Shown here one piece after another: positions 1-9,204 of a stretch of 64,000 bases of DNA. The stretch is from positions 3,968,001 through 4,032,000 of the forward strand of contig NZ_CP165628.1 in the NCBI RefSeq assembly GCF_041200025.1, written 5' to 3'. Both the position numbers and the translations under genes were made by a program. How positions within the stretch are numbered: position 1 is the first letter of the stretch; every line of letters begins with the position of its first letter. The DNA is from Rouxiella sp. WC2420 (GTDB lineage: Bacteria; Pseudomonadota; Gammaproteobacteria; Enterobacterales; Enterobacteriaceae). The notes under the pieces were generated by a model. That model saw only the letters and a list, made by a program, of their open reading frames with translations, was not told where the DNA came from and ran no database searches.

Positions 1-936
1 GCACTGTCTGCCAAGGTCGAAGCGCTGTATGGCAGCCATTATGATGCCGACGAGGAAGTCACCATTACTGCCAGCGCCAGTGAAGGGATTTATTCTGCCA
101 TCAGCGCGCTGGTTCATCCGGGCGACGAGGTAATCTATTTCGAACCGGCCTTCGACAGCTACTCGCCGATTGTCAGACTGCAAGGTGCAACGCCAGTGCC
201 GATCACTCTGTCGATGGAAGATTTCAGCATCAACTGGGATGAAGTGTCGAGCGCTATCAACAGCCGGACGCGGATGATCATTATCAACAGCCCGCACAAC
301 CCGACGGGCGCGATTTTCACCCAGCACGACGTCGACAGACTTACCGCGTTGACCCGCAATACCAACATCGTGATCCTGTCCGATGAAGTCTACGAGCACG
401 TGGTTTTTGACGGCGAACGTCATGAGAGCATGGCGCGTCATGCGGAACTTGCCGAGCGCAGCGTAATTGTTTCCTCGTTTGGCAAAACCTATCACGTTAC
501 CGGCTGGCGCGTGGGCTACACGCTGGCCCCAGCGGCGCTGATGGACGAGATCCGCAAGATCCACCAGTTTATGGTCTTTACCGCCGATACCCCAATGCAA
601 TACGCGTTTGCCGAGGCGCTGGCCAGTCCGCAAAGTTATTTGGGACTGGCTGATTTTTATCAGCAAAAACGTGATTTACTGATTAATGCGTTGCAGGGTT
701 CACGTTTCGAACTGCTGCCAACGCGCGGCAGCTTCTTTATGCTCGCCAGATTCAGTCATTTCAGCCCGCTGAGTGACGATGAGTTTGTGCTGAGTCTGAT
801 TCGCGATCATCAGGTTTCCAGTATTCCGCTGTCGGCATTTTACAGCGGTAATAAACCTACTGGACTGATTCGCCTAAGCTTTGCCAAAGACGATGCGACA
901 TTAATTGAAGGCGCGCGCCGTTTGAGCGGCGTTTAA
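1..936 (+). CDS. ybdL: Methionine/aromatic aminotransferase, YbdL-like (5' end missing)
   Basis: PLP-dependent class I/II aminotransferase that moves an amino group between methionine-type amino acids and 2-oxo acids in the cytoplasm. The reading frame is open from base 1, so roughly the first 75 residues lie outside the window; 311 residues remain. The SSFGKTYHVTGW motif carries the PLP lysine (codon 484-486), and upstream are NSPHNPTG and LSDEVYEH, the PLP-ring and phosphate contacts of fold-type I enzymes. Similarity by eye is closest to E. coli YbdL (methionine aminotransferase), but the substrate is inferred. It ends 24 bases before the next gene, a periplasmic amino-acid-binding protein, so the two may be co-transcribed. 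Confidence 0.85.
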   Translation, partial: ALSAKVEALYGSHYDADEEVTITASASEGIYSAISALVHPGDEVIYFEPAFDSYSPIVRLQGATPVPITLSMEDFSINWDEVSSAINSRTRMIIINSPHNPTGAIFTQHDVDRLTALTRNTNIVILSDEVYEHVVFDGERHESMARHAELAERSVIVSSFGKTYHVTGWRVGYTLAPAALMDEIRKIHQFMVFTADTPMQYAFAEALASPQSYLGLADFYQQKRDLLINALQGSRFELLPTRGSFFMLARFSHFSPLSDDEFVLSLIRDHQVSSIPLSAFYSGNKPTGLIRLSFAKDDATLIEGARRLSGV

Positions 937-960
937 AACATCACTTCTGGAGCGATAAAA

Positions 961-1740
961 ATGCATAAATTGAAAAGCCTGATGCTGCTGAGCTGTGCCT
1001 TGGCATCTTTTTCTTCCATGGCTACAAGCTCGACCATCAAGTTTGGCCTTGAGGCGCTGTATCCGCCGTTTGAATCCAAATCGGCCACTGGCGAGCTGCA
1101 AGGGTTTGATATCGACGTCGGCAATGCGGTCTGTGCGGCGGCAAAGGCCAAATGTGAGTGGAGCGAAACCTCGTTCGACGGCCTAATCCCTGCCCTTCAG
1201 GCGCGTAAGTTCGACGCCATCAACTCGGCCATGAACGCCACCGATAAACGTCGTCAGGCGATTGATTTCACAACCGTTATTTATCGTATCCCGACCAAAC
1301 TGATTGCGAAAACCGACTCTGGCCTGCTGCCGGATGCCGCGTCGTTGAAAGGCAAGCACATTGGCGTGTTACAGGGTTCGATTCAGGAAACTTATGCGCA
1401 GGCTCACTGGGCGCCGCAGGGTGTCGATATTGTGTCATATCAGGACCAGGATCAGGTCTATCTCGATTTGACCTCAGGCCGTCTTGACGGAACGCTGGTC
1501 ATGGCACCGGCGGGCCAGAAAGGCTTCCTCGATCGCCCGGACGGCAAGGGTTATGGCTTCGTCGGCGATTCCGTGCGTGATGACAAAATCCTCGGCAGCG
1601 GCATTGCTTTTGGCGTGCGTAAAGGCGATACCGCCAACAAAGAGCGCCTCGACAAAGCCATTGCGCAAATCAAGCAAGACGGCGTCGTTACCCGGCTGGC
1701 GAAAAAATATTTTGGCGATCTCGACGTAACTGCCAAATAA
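961..1740 (+). CDS. Periplasmic amino-acid ABC transporter substrate-binding protein (ArgT/HisJ family)
   Basis: A 259-residue solute-binding protein of the SBP_bac_3 fold. Residues 1 to about 22 form a Sec signal peptide (MHKLKS followed by a hydrophobic stretch), so the mature protein is periplasmic. The FGLEALYPPFESK start and the GFDIDVGNAVCAAAKAKCEW segment with two cysteines are typical of lysine/arginine/ornithine- and histidine-binding proteins. The start ATG follows a TGGAG ribosome site. No permease or ATPase gene follows, so it probably feeds a transporter encoded elsewhere. Its place directly behind an aminotransferase suggests a shared role in amino-acid salvage. The exact ligand cannot be read from sequence. 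Confidence 0.85.
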   Translation: MHKLKSLMLLSCALASFSSMATSSTIKFGLEALYPPFESKSATGELQGFDIDVGNAVCAAAKAKCEWSETSFDGLIPALQARKFDAINSAMNATDKRRQAIDFTTVIYRIPTKLIAKTDSGLLPDAASLKGKHIGVLQGSIQETYAQAHWAPQGVDIVSYQDQDQVYLDLTSGRLDGTLVMAPAGQKGFLDRPDGKGYGFVGDSVRDDKILGSGIAFGVRKGDTANKERLDKAIAQIKQDGVVTRLAKKYFGDLDVTAK

Positions 1741-1945
1741 GCTTGAGGTTTCTCCCGCCACTATCATCAGATGGTGGCGGATAACTTGACCATTCCCCGC
1801 AATAATCCTTTTATTATTATTCATTAACAAAATACTCCTGCCAATTCCTGTACCTTGCCGCGGGTCCCCTGTAGTGTCGCTTACACGTTTCGCCTTGCGT
1901 TCTATACTTATACTTGGTGGAAGTTTTTAAATATAAGGAATCAGT

Positions 1946-2989
1946 ATGTCTCAGAAATCATCCGTTAATCGTCGCTTCGTTCTCGCCTCTCGTCCAACCG
2001 GTCTGCCAGTAGCAGAAAATTTCCGTCTGGAAGAAACCGAGCTGCCAAAACCGGCAGAAGGCCAACTGCTGCTGCGCACGGTGTATCTGTCGCTTGACCC
2101 TTACATGCGTGGTCGTATGAGTGCCGGTCCTTCTTATGCGCCACCGGTTGAGATTGATCACGTCATGACTGGCGGTGCCGTATCGCGCGTAGTTGAATCG
2201 AAAGACGCCAACTTCAAGACCGGTGACTGGGTGGTAGCCACCAACGGCTGGCAGGATTACGCAGTGGTTAATGCCAAAGAAGCCAGAAAACTCGAAGGCG
2301 CTGCACTGAAGCATCCTTCGCTGGCACTTGGCGTGCTCGGCATGCCTGGCTTTACCGCCTTTATGGGGCTGTTGGATATCGGCCAGCCAAAAGCCGGTGA
2401 AACAGTGGTCGTTGCCGCAGCGACCGGTCCGGTCGGCTCATTGGTTGGGCAAATCGCCAAGCTTAAAGGCTGTAAAGTGGTGGGTATCGCCGGTGGAGAA
2501 GAGAAATGTCGCTACGCGGTCGAGCATTTCGGTTTTGATGAATGCCTGGATCACCGCGCGGCCAATCTCCCACAGCGCCTGAAAGAAGCCTGCCCGCGCG
2601 GCATTGACGTGTATTACGAAAACGTTGGAGGTGCAGTGTTCGAGGCGGTGTTACCTCTGCTCAATACCAAGGCTCGCGTACCAGTGTGCGGCGTGATCGC
2701 GCAATATAATGACGTCGACAACAAGAAAGGTGGCGAGGCTATGACCCTGCTGACCAACACTATCTTGAAGAAACGCCTGCGCGTTGAAGGTTTCATTATT
2801 TTTGATGACTACGGTCATCGCTATCCAGAATTTGCAGCCCAGATGAGTGAATGGTTCTCGGCCGATAAAATCAAATTCCGCGAACAAATCGTTAAAGATT
2901 TGGAAAGTGCGCCAGCCTCGTTGAATGACGTTTTGCTGGGCAAAAACTTCGGCAAGATGGTGATTCAGGTAGGCCAGGAAGAAGCCTAA
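1946..2989 (+). CDS. curA: NADPH-dependent oxidoreductase, curcumin reductase type
   Basis: Medium-chain (zinc-free) reductase of 347 residues that reduces alpha,beta-unsaturated ketones using NADPH; the E. coli member is CurA (YncB). The N-terminal catalytic domain has the LSLDPYMRGRMS motif typical of the leukotriene B4 12-hydroxydehydrogenase/CurA group, followed by a Rossmann domain with AATGPVGSLVGQIAKLKG at about residues 155-172. Length matches the family (345 in E. coli). The ATG is preceded by ATAAGGAATCAGT. The next gene, a DJ-1 family protein, begins 42 bases after the stop, and a PEBP gene follows, forming a same-strand cluster. Confidence 0.88.
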   Translation: MSQKSSVNRRFVLASRPTGLPVAENFRLEETELPKPAEGQLLLRTVYLSLDPYMRGRMSAGPSYAPPVEIDHVMTGGAVSRVVESKDANFKTGDWVVATNGWQDYAVVNAKEARKLEGAALKHPSLALGVLGMPGFTAFMGLLDIGQPKAGETVVVAAATGPVGSLVGQIAKLKGCKVVGIAGGEEKCRYAVEHFGFDECLDHRAANLPQRLKEACPRGIDVYYENVGGAVFEAVLPLLNTKARVPVCGVIAQYNDVDNKKGGEAMTLLTNTILKKRLRVEGFIIFDDYGHRYPEFAAQMSEWFSADKIKFREQIVKDLESAPASLNDVLLGKNFGKMVIQVGQEEA

Positions 2990-3031
2990 GTTTTTACAGG
3001 TACGTTACTGAAATCATTGGAGATAGATGAT

Positions 3032-3712
3032 ATGAAATTACTTATGGTATTAACTTCTCACGATAAACTTGGCGATACTGGCAAGAAAACCGGATTCTGG
3101 CTCGAGGAATTCACTGCCCCTTACTATGAATTTCTCGACGCTGGTGCGGACATCACTTTGGCCTCCCCCAAGGGGGGCCGACCTCCGCTTGATCCAAAAA
3201 GTGATGAAGCGGATTCGCAAACCGAAACCACAGAACGTTTTCGTCACGACAAAGATGCCCAAAAACTTCTGGCTACCACCCGCAAGTTATCGGAAGTTTA
3301 TGAAAGTGACTTTGATGCGGTGTTTTATCCCGGAGGTCACGGTCCACTGTGGGATTTGGCGGAAGATGCTGATTCTATTGCGCTAATCGAAGCCTTCTGG
3401 CGTGCCGACAAACCCGTGGCTGCTGTGTGTCACGCGCCCGGCGTGTTCCGCCATGTCGAAATAGATGATTTACCGCTGGTCAAAGACAAGCATGTTACCG
3501 GCTTTAGTAACAGTGAAGAGGAAGCGGTTCAGCTTACCAATGTTGTGCCTTTCCTGGTTGAAGACGAGCTGAAGAAAAACGGTGGCGAATACAGCAAAGC
3601 GGCCGACTGGCGTCCTTACGTGTTGGTTGACGGCAAGCTGATCACCGGCCAGAATCCGGCCTCTTCCGCAGGCGTTGCTCAGGCATTGTTGAAAATGCTA
3701 GGCTCGGTCTGA
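3032..3712 (+). CDS. DJ-1/PfpI family protein (Hsp31-like, putative glyoxalase III or chaperone)
   Basis: A 226-residue cytoplasmic protein of the type 1 glutamine-amidotransferase-like DJ-1/PfpI superfamily. The nucleophile elbow is AAVCHAPG with Cys133, and YPGGHGPLWD carries the conserved glycines before the oxyanion region. Members related to yeast Hsp31 convert methylglyoxal to lactate without glutathione, and some act as holdases. The start was set at ATG 3032 (GGAGATAGAT just upstream) rather than a TTG 15 bases earlier. It sits between a CurA-like reductase and a PEBP protein, which fits handling of reactive carbonyls, but that role is an inference. It is not E. coli hchA itself, which is longer. 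Confidence 0.82.
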   Translation: MKLLMVLTSHDKLGDTGKKTGFWLEEFTAPYYEFLDAGADITLASPKGGRPPLDPKSDEADSQTETTERFRHDKDAQKLLATTRKLSEVYESDFDAVFYPGGHGPLWDLAEDADSIALIEAFWRADKPVAAVCHAPGVFRHVEIDDLPLVKDKHVTGFSNSEEEAVQLTNVVPFLVEDELKKNGGEYSKAADWRPYVLVDGKLITGQNPASSAGVAQALLKMLGSV

Positions 3713-3753
3713 AAATTTCAAAGCGTAAATTTAACCAGTTTGCAGGGGATATA

Positions 3754-4236
3754 ATGGCTTTTACGATTAAAAGTAACGATCTCAAAGACGGCGACAAGAT
3801 GCCTAATGGTCAAGTATTCAACGGCATGGGTTATCAGGGTAACAACCTCTCTCCCCACCTAAGCTGGGAAAATGCCCCGGCCGGAACCAAAAGCTTTGCT
3901 ATCACCTGCTACGACCCTGACGCGCCGACGGGTTCTGGCTGGTGGCACTGGGGCGTCGCCAACCTGCCCGCCGATCTGCATGAGCTGCCTGCCGGCGCTG
4001 GGTCGGACAAGGGCGGCCTGCCTGTGGGTGCAGTGCAAACGCGCACCGATTTCGGCAAAGCGGGTTACGGCGGTGCTGCACCTCCGCAGGGCGAGCATCA
4101 TCGTTACATCTTCACTGTCTACGCGCTCGACGTTGAACATCTTGAAGTCAGCGAAGAGTCCAGCGGTGCTTATCTCGGCTTCAACATTCACTTCCACACG
4201 CTGGGCAAAGCCTCTCTGACGGTGATTTATAGCTAA
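3754..4236 (+). CDS. ybhB: YbhB, Raf-kinase-inhibitor-like PEBP protein
   Basis: Phosphatidylethanolamine-binding-protein family member of 160 residues (158 in E. coli YbhB), cytoplasmic, with no signal peptide. The family signature CYDPDAPTGSGWWHWGVANLP is at about residues 50-70, and the second conserved block, TDFGKAGYGGAAPPQGEHHRYIF, follows. These form the anion-binding pocket of PEBP proteins. The biochemical role in bacteria is unsettled; inhibition of a protease or kinase partner has been suggested by homology only. It starts 41 bases after the DJ-1 gene with a GCAGGGG ribosome site and ends the run that begins with curA. Confidence 0.9.
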   Translation: MAFTIKSNDLKDGDKMPNGQVFNGMGYQGNNLSPHLSWENAPAGTKSFAITCYDPDAPTGSGWWHWGVANLPADLHELPAGAGSDKGGLPVGAVQTRTDFGKAGYGGAAPPQGEHHRYIFTVYALDVEHLEVSEESSGAYLGFNIHFHTLGKASLTVIYS

Positions 4237-4425
4237 GATTGATGCTTTTTTGTTTGCACAATAAATATTTTCTAATGATAAAATCCGGTTTGTGATACAA
4301 AACAACCCTGTTTTTGTCTGGGAAGTTTGTAAGCTGCAACCCAGTTAGCAAAAAAAACCGCATTCGAAATGATAAGTGGTCAGCCGTGCTGGCCGCTTTT
4401 TTTGTGCATCAAGGAGTCAGACACA

Positions 4426-5733
4426 GTGAAAATTTCCACCCTGTCGCGTGCCAGCGCTGCTTTATCCGCCACATTGCTTTTGGCTGCATGTAGCCATAGT
4501 CCGGAAAATCAATCTACTCAGATTGCACCGGGAACCGCGGCACTGCCAGTCCTGAGCGCCGATGAAGCGGCAAACTATACGGCGAAATCCTATCTGGCCT
4601 TTGGTGGGCCATCCGTTCAAGTGCAGCAGCAGGGCTGGACGCCAGTGCTGGCAAAAACCGACGGCGTGAAAAATGTGTACGTCGTCGGTCCCAAGAAAGG
4701 GGCTGACGGCGCAGAGTTCACCTCAGTGCAACAGGCCGTTGAAGCTGCGCTGGCTGACCACAATCACGGCGAACGTGAATACATCAAAGTTCTGCCAGGC
4801 ACTTATACCGGTGCAATTTACATCCCTGCCGGTTCTGCGCCAATCAGCCTGTTTGGTGCCGGTGACAGTGCCGACCAGGTGGTGTTGCAGCTTGGTTTGG
4901 AAGCGGGCGTAGCGCCTGCGGATTACCGCAAGTCAGTCAATCCTAACGGCGAATTCCTGCCGGGCGATCGCGCGTGGTACATGTACAACCTGTGCGCCAA
5001 TCCGCAAAACCAGACCCTTGGTGCAAGCTGTAGCGCAACGCTGTGGTCACAGGGTAATGGCCTGCAATTGCAGAACCTGACCATCGCCAACAGCTTGCAG
5101 GACAGCACCGACGCGGGCGAACATCCTGCTGTTGCGCTGCGCGTTGACGGCGATCGGACGCTGCTGGAAAACGTGCACCTGCTGGGCCGCGAAAACACCC
5201 TGATGGTCAATACTGCCGACATCAATAATAAACCGGTAACCAGCCGCTACAGCCGCGTTTACGTACACAACAGCCTGATTGCAGGCGACGTAGATTATGT
5301 GACCGGACAGGCTGACGCCGTGTTTGACCACGTTGAATTCCACACTCTCTCGAGCCGTGGCGTTAAGCAGGCCAGCATTTTCGCACCGATTACTCCGGCC
5401 AATGTGTCTTACGGTTATCTAGTAACCGACAGTAACCTGACTGCCGATAAAGGCTTTGCAGGACAAGGCGCAGCAGCGAAAGCGATACTGGGACGTTCGG
5501 TTGATTTAGGCGCAGATCAGGGCGGTTACACTGCCGGTTCAACGCCAAACGGCCAACTGGTGATCCGCGACAGCCAGATTGATGCGACCAGCTATAACCT
5601 GCAACAGCCGTGGGGCGAAGCGCTTTACTCTCAGCGTCCGTTCTCTGGCAACGTGGCACCGAACCGCAATCTTAATGACGCCGGTTTCAACCGCCTGTGG
5701 CAGTACAACAACACCGTGCCTGCGGTGAAATAA
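4426..5733 (+). CDS. ybhC: YbhC, outer-membrane lipoprotein of the pectinesterase fold (acyl-CoA thioesterase)
   Basis: A 435-residue lipoprotein with a right-handed beta-helix of the pectin methylesterase type. E. coli YbhC is an outer-membrane lipoprotein with thioesterase activity and no demonstrated pectinase activity. The lipobox LLLAAC puts the modified cysteine at residue 22. GTG 4426 was chosen because AAGGAG lies at 4411-4416 and the resulting signal peptide is normal; an in-frame ATG at 4369 would add 19 residues ahead of it. Length agrees with E. coli (427). The gene is monocistronic, with a strong terminator immediately downstream shared with convergent pgl. Confidence 0.87.
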   Translation: MKISTLSRASAALSATLLLAACSHSPENQSTQIAPGTAALPVLSADEAANYTAKSYLAFGGPSVQVQQQGWTPVLAKTDGVKNVYVVGPKKGADGAEFTSVQQAVEAALADHNHGEREYIKVLPGTYTGAIYIPAGSAPISLFGAGDSADQVVLQLGLEAGVAPADYRKSVNPNGEFLPGDRAWYMYNLCANPQNQTLGASCSATLWSQGNGLQLQNLTIANSLQDSTDAGEHPAVALRVDGDRTLLENVHLLGRENTLMVNTADINNKPVTSRYSRVYVHNSLIAGDVDYVTGQADAVFDHVEFHTLSSRGVKQASIFAPITPANVSYGYLVTDSNLTADKGFAGQGAAAKAILGRSVDLGADQGGYTAGSTPNGQLVIRDSQIDATSYNLQQPWGEALYSQRPFSGNVAPNRNLNDAGFNRLWQYNNTVPAVK

Positions 5734-5760
5734 CGCTCTACGGCAAGACGTTAAAAATAA

Positions 5761-5793
5761 AAACGCCAGACTCGTCAGCCTGGCGTTTTTTTT
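5761..5793. terminator. Bidirectional terminator between ybhC and pgl
   Basis: AACGCCAG pairs with CTGGCGTT around a nine-base loop and is followed by eight T residues on the + strand. On the - strand the stem is also followed by TTTTTATTTT, so it can end both convergent genes. Confidence 0.85.
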
Positions 5794-5814
5794 CGATCCT
5801 GAAAAGCAAACAGA

Positions 5815-6816
5815 CTAGTGATGCAGCTCGATAATAGTGACCCACATCGCGCCCTTGCCGACCGGATAGGTCTTAAGGCGAGTCAGTTTGCCTGTGGCCT
5901 GATCGATTTTCGCCACTTCAATATCAGGGGATTTCTGACCGGCGGTTATCACATATTTGCCGTGATGGTCGATATTGAAGCCGCGTGGCTGTGTCTGGGT
6001 TGGGTGATGCCCTACCAGCGTCAACTCGCTGCCATCGGCAGACACTTTAATCACTGACAGCGTGCTTGCGGTTCGATCGGAGGCATAAAGATACTGGCCA
6101 TCTGGAGTGATATGCAGATCGGCAGACCAGCGCTCGCCGCTGAAATCAGCAGGCAGGATATCCAGCGTTTGCACGTTCCGGTATTCGCCGCTGGTTACGT
6201 CTTTCTGGTACGCGTCCACGGTGCCATTCAGCTCATTGACGCAGTAGGCGAAATGCTGATTTGGATGAAACGCCATATGACGCGGACCTGCGCCTGACAC
6301 GGTAGAAAGTTCGGCAGGCTTGTGCGCGGTTGCTTCGCCTTGCAGATTAAAATCGAACAGGCGGATATGGTCCTCTTTCAGCGCAGGGATCATCAGCAAT
6401 TGATTGGTCGGATTCATATTGGCCGAGTGCGGAGCCTGCAGGTCTTCAAGCACTTGATGCGGAGCCAGTGCCACGCCATCATCGCCAATCTTGTGGATGC
6501 TGACATTGTTGTAACTGTAGGAAGCGCTGAAAACAAAACGGCCTTGTAAATCGATACCAAGATGCGTTGGGCTGCCTGGTAAAGGCGCTTGCCCAGCCAG
6601 TTCCAGCTTGCCGTCGTGGCCAATGTCATAAGTCACAATGGAAAATTCCGGGCGCACGCCGACATAAAGTTGACGTGAGTCCGGCGAGGCAACCATTGGC
6701 TGAACCTGACCCGGAACTTCCACCACCTGTAGCAGTGACAGCTCACCGTCTTCGTGGAGGTTGAAGGCGTGAATCTGCTGACTGTCGGGACTGGCAACAT
6801 AAACGACTTGTTTCAT
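5815..6816 (-). CDS. pgl: 6-phosphogluconolactonase (YbhE/Pgl type)
   Basis: Cytoplasmic seven-bladed beta-propeller enzyme that hydrolyses 6-phosphogluconolactone to 6-phosphogluconate, the second step of the oxidative pentose phosphate pathway. The protein is 333 residues, close to the 331 of E. coli Pgl, with the family blocks [31 protein letters not shown] and [15 protein letters not shown]. Two adjacent ATG codons are possible; the inner one at 6816 is better spaced from AAGGAGAT, while 6819 would add one methionine. It is convergent with ybhC and divergent from ybhA, as expected for this region. Confidence 0.93.
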   Translation of the reverse strand: MKQVVYVASPDSQQIHAFNLHEDGELSLLQVVEVPGQVQPMVASPDSRQLYVGVRPEFSIVTYDIGHDGKLELAGQAPLPGSPTHLGIDLQGRFVFSASYSYNNVSIHKIGDDGVALAPHQVLEDLQAPHSANMNPTNQLLMIPALKEDHIRLFDFNLQGEATAHKPAELSTVSGAGPRHMAFHPNQHFAYCVNELNGTVDAYQKDVTSGEYRNVQTLDILPADFSGERWSADLHITPDGQYLYASDRTASTLSVIKVSADGSELTLVGHHPTQTQPRGFNIDHHGKYVITAGQKSPDIEVAKIDQATGKLTRLKTYPVGKGAMWVTIIELHH

Positions 6817-6990
6817 CATATCTCCTTATTAAATCTGAAAATGGGTACGTTTTATTAAAAGAGCAGGGTTTCAGCATAGCTTAACACCTTGCTAAAGCAT
6901 TAGCCCTTGATGCGAGGTTTTAACATTTAGATTTAAGGTGTAACATCTATAGCCTTAATTTTAGACAATGACACTCTGCTGGAACCGCTC

Positions 6991-7809
6991 ATGACTTACC
7001 GCGTTATCGCGCTCGATCTCGACGGCACGCTGCTTGACCGTCAAAAACGTATTCTCCCTGAATCTCTGGCTGCTTTGGCTGACGCGCGCGCTGCGGGTGT
7101 TAAAGTCATCGTGGTGACCGGACGCCATCACGTGGCAATCCGTTCGTTTTATAAAACCTTAGAACTGGATACTCCGGCCATTTGCTGCAACGGCACTTAT
7201 CTTTATGATTTTCAGGCGCAAAAAGTGTTGGCCTCCGATCCACTGGATAAAATCAAAGCCAAAAAGGTGATCGACCTGCTGGAGTTTTACGGGATCCACG
7301 GCTTGCTGTACGTTGATGATGCGATGCTGTATCAGCAGACCAGCGGCCACGTTGAACGTTCGATTATCTGGGGAAAAACCTTGCCAGAAGGCCAGCAGCC
7401 GACGATTAGTCAGGTCAACAGCCTGCGTGAAGCCGCAGACGAAGCACAGTCGATCTGGAAATTTGCTACCTCGCATCACGATTTAGACGCTTTGGAAGCC
7501 TTCGCACAACAGGCCGAGAAAGAGCTGGGTCTCGCATGCGAATGGTCATGGCACGATCAGGTTGACGTCGCCAAAGGTGGCAACAGCAAGGGTAAACGCC
7601 TGCAACAGTGGGTAGAATCTCAAGGGATAAGCATGAGCGAAGTCATCGCCTTTGGTGATAATTTCAATGACCTTAGCATGCTGGAAAACGTCGGCCTTGG
7701 CGTGGCGATGGGTAACGCCGTTGATGAGATTAAGTTACGTGCCGGGCTGGTGATCGCCGACAACGAACAACCGGGCATTGCAGATGTGATCCGCACAAAA
7801 GTGCTTTAG
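6991..7809 (+). CDS. ybhA: YbhA, HAD-superfamily sugar/PLP phosphatase
   Basis: Haloacid-dehalogenase-like hydrolase of the Cof/IIB group, 272 residues. In E. coli YbhA removes phosphate from pyridoxal phosphate and from some sugar phosphates. Motif I is LDLDGTLL, with two catalytic aspartates near the N-terminus; motif II is VTGR; motif IV is FGDNFNDLSML, which binds Mg2+. The C2 cap lies between motifs II and IV. The gene is divergent from pgl. In E. coli modC comes next in this orientation, but here acrZ follows immediately. Confidence 0.9.
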   Translation: MTYRVIALDLDGTLLDRQKRILPESLAALADARAAGVKVIVVTGRHHVAIRSFYKTLELDTPAICCNGTYLYDFQAQKVLASDPLDKIKAKKVIDLLEFYGIHGLLYVDDAMLYQQTSGHVERSIIWGKTLPEGQQPTISQVNSLREAADEAQSIWKFATSHHDLDALEAFAQQAEKELGLACEWSWHDQVDVAKGGNSKGKRLQQWVESQGISMSEVIAFGDNFNDLSMLENVGLGVAMGNAVDEIKLRAGLVIADNEQPGIADVIRTKVL

Positions 7810-7843
7810 AGTATTTTAGCCCGTGAGAAATTGCGGGTTATCC

Positions 7844-7873
7844 ATAAAAAAACCCGGCGTGATGACCGGGTTT
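7844..7873 (-). terminator. Terminator for acrZ (also between ybhA and acrZ)
   Basis: AAACCCGG pairs with CCGGGTTT around an eight-base loop. Read on the - strand the stem runs into seven T residues, so it is a good intrinsic terminator for acrZ; on the + strand the T-run is weak. Confidence 0.75.
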
Positions 7874-7893
7874 CATTAGCAATAGGCAGAGAT

Positions 7894-8049
7894 TCAGCTT
7901 TTAGGTTCGCTGTGTGACTCTTTTGAGTGACCGACTTTGGAAATCACGTTAAACAGCTCGCCCATGCCGTAAATCAGACCTAATACCAAGGCGATAAAAA
8001 TAGGCACCATAATTATCGCAAACAGCAAACTTTCCAGTAGTTCCAACAT
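7894..8049 (-). CDS. acrZ: AcrZ, small membrane subunit of the AcrAB-TolC efflux pump
   Basis: A 51-residue single-span inner-membrane protein that binds AcrB and alters which drugs the pump exports. The translation starts [19 protein letters not shown] and continues with the proline-kinked transmembrane helix and [10 protein letters not shown], matching E. coli AcrZ (MLELLKSLVFAVIMVP...) in length and order; only the polar C-terminal tail ([13 protein letters not shown]) differs. It was found by translating the gap between ybhA and modE. In E. coli acrZ sits between modE and modA in the same orientation; here modABC are missing and acrZ lies 84 bases from the ybhA stop. Confidence 0.92.
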   Translation of the reverse strand: MLELLESLLFAIIMVPIFIALVLGLIYGMGELFNVISKVGHSKESHSEPKS

Positions 8050-8246
8050 GATAGCCTCTCTTCGCTAAAGCATCAGCCTTTTAAGCAAATGCAAAAATAT
8101 GTAACTAATCTTAACAGCGTTTTGGCTGATTTACTTTAGCTTTTCGCCAACTCTTTAAGAACTCCCAGCAATCGGCGACAATGCCCTATTATCAAGTTAT
8201 GCCTCAAACCATAACTTTTGCTGACGCCAAGGTTGGACCCTCATTT

Positions 8247-9029
8247 ATGCAAGCTGAAATCCTGTTAACCCTGAAACTGCAACAGCGCGTGTTCGCCGAC
8301 CCGCGCCGTATCGAATTACTTAAACAGGTAAAAATTACCGGCTCAATCAGCCAAGGGGCAAAGCTGGCCGGAATTAGTTATAAAAGTGCCTGGGATGCGA
8401 TTAACGAAATGAACCAGCTAGCCGACCAAACGCTGGTTGAACGCAACACCGGCGGCAAAGGCGGTGGCGGCGCGGTGCTGACTCGCTACGGCGAGCGCCT
8501 GATCCAGCTGTTTGATTTACTTGCCCAAATCCAGCAAAAAGCTTTTGATGTGCTTAAAGATGACGGCCTGCCCCTCGACAGCCTGCTCGCGGCGATCTCT
8601 CGTTTCTCGCTGCAAACCAGCGCGCGTAATCAGCTTTTTGGTACAGTCATCGAGCGCGATCATGAAGAGGTCCAACAGCATATCAATGTCCTGCTTGCCG
8701 ATGGTAAAACGCGGATTCGTGCCGCTCTCACGCAACAAAGCGCCGACCGTCTTTCTTTGCTCCCAGGCAAAGAGATCCTCGCACTGATAAAAGCGCCGTG
8801 GATAAGCCTGAGCTATCAGGCCAGCAATAACGATAACGCGTTGTTAGGGAAGGTTCAGAGTATCCAGCATGGTGCGGATAACTGTGAGGTACTGATTGCC
8901 CTGCAAGGGGGCGAAATTCTGTGTGCCACTCTGGCGACTAAAGAAGTCGATAAAATGGCACTCAAAGAAGATGCAGAGGTCTACGCACAATTTGATGCCG
9001 ACCAGGTGATTATCGCCACGCTGTGCTAA
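8247..9029 (+). CDS. modE: ModE, molybdate-responsive transcription regulator
   Basis: Dimeric DNA-binding protein that senses molybdate, represses modABC and activates molybdoenzyme genes. An N-terminal winged helix of the LysR type (residues ~20-100, including GSISQGAKLAGISYKSAWDAI) is followed by two MOP/Di-MOP molybdate-binding domains (from about residue 125, TSARNQLFGTV onward). The start was set at ATG 8247 (MQAEILLTLKLQQ), which matches E. coli ModE exactly; an in-frame ATG at 8181 would add 22 non-conserved residues. Length is 260 residues. Its usual target modABC is not next to it here. Confidence 0.93.
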   Translation: MQAEILLTLKLQQRVFADPRRIELLKQVKITGSISQGAKLAGISYKSAWDAINEMNQLADQTLVERNTGGKGGGGAVLTRYGERLIQLFDLLAQIQQKAFDVLKDDGLPLDSLLAAISRFSLQTSARNQLFGTVIERDHEEVQQHINVLLADGKTRIRAALTQQSADRLSLLPGKEILALIKAPWISLSYQASNNDNALLGKVQSIQHGADNCEVLIALQGGEILCATLATKEVDKMALKEDAEVYAQFDADQVIIATLC

Positions 9030-9204
9030 AGCTATTATTAATCAATATCTTGCATTTTTAGCGCTGACAGTTTGCAGAATTGTCAATTGACTTGGGCCGG
9101 TGATGAGCTTATCCCTAAAATTCTTAATGATTCATTTTAATAAGAATCTCAGGGTATAAGACCCCGCGCGGGCAACCCCAAGGTCATAAGCAGGCAGGAG
9201 CAAA

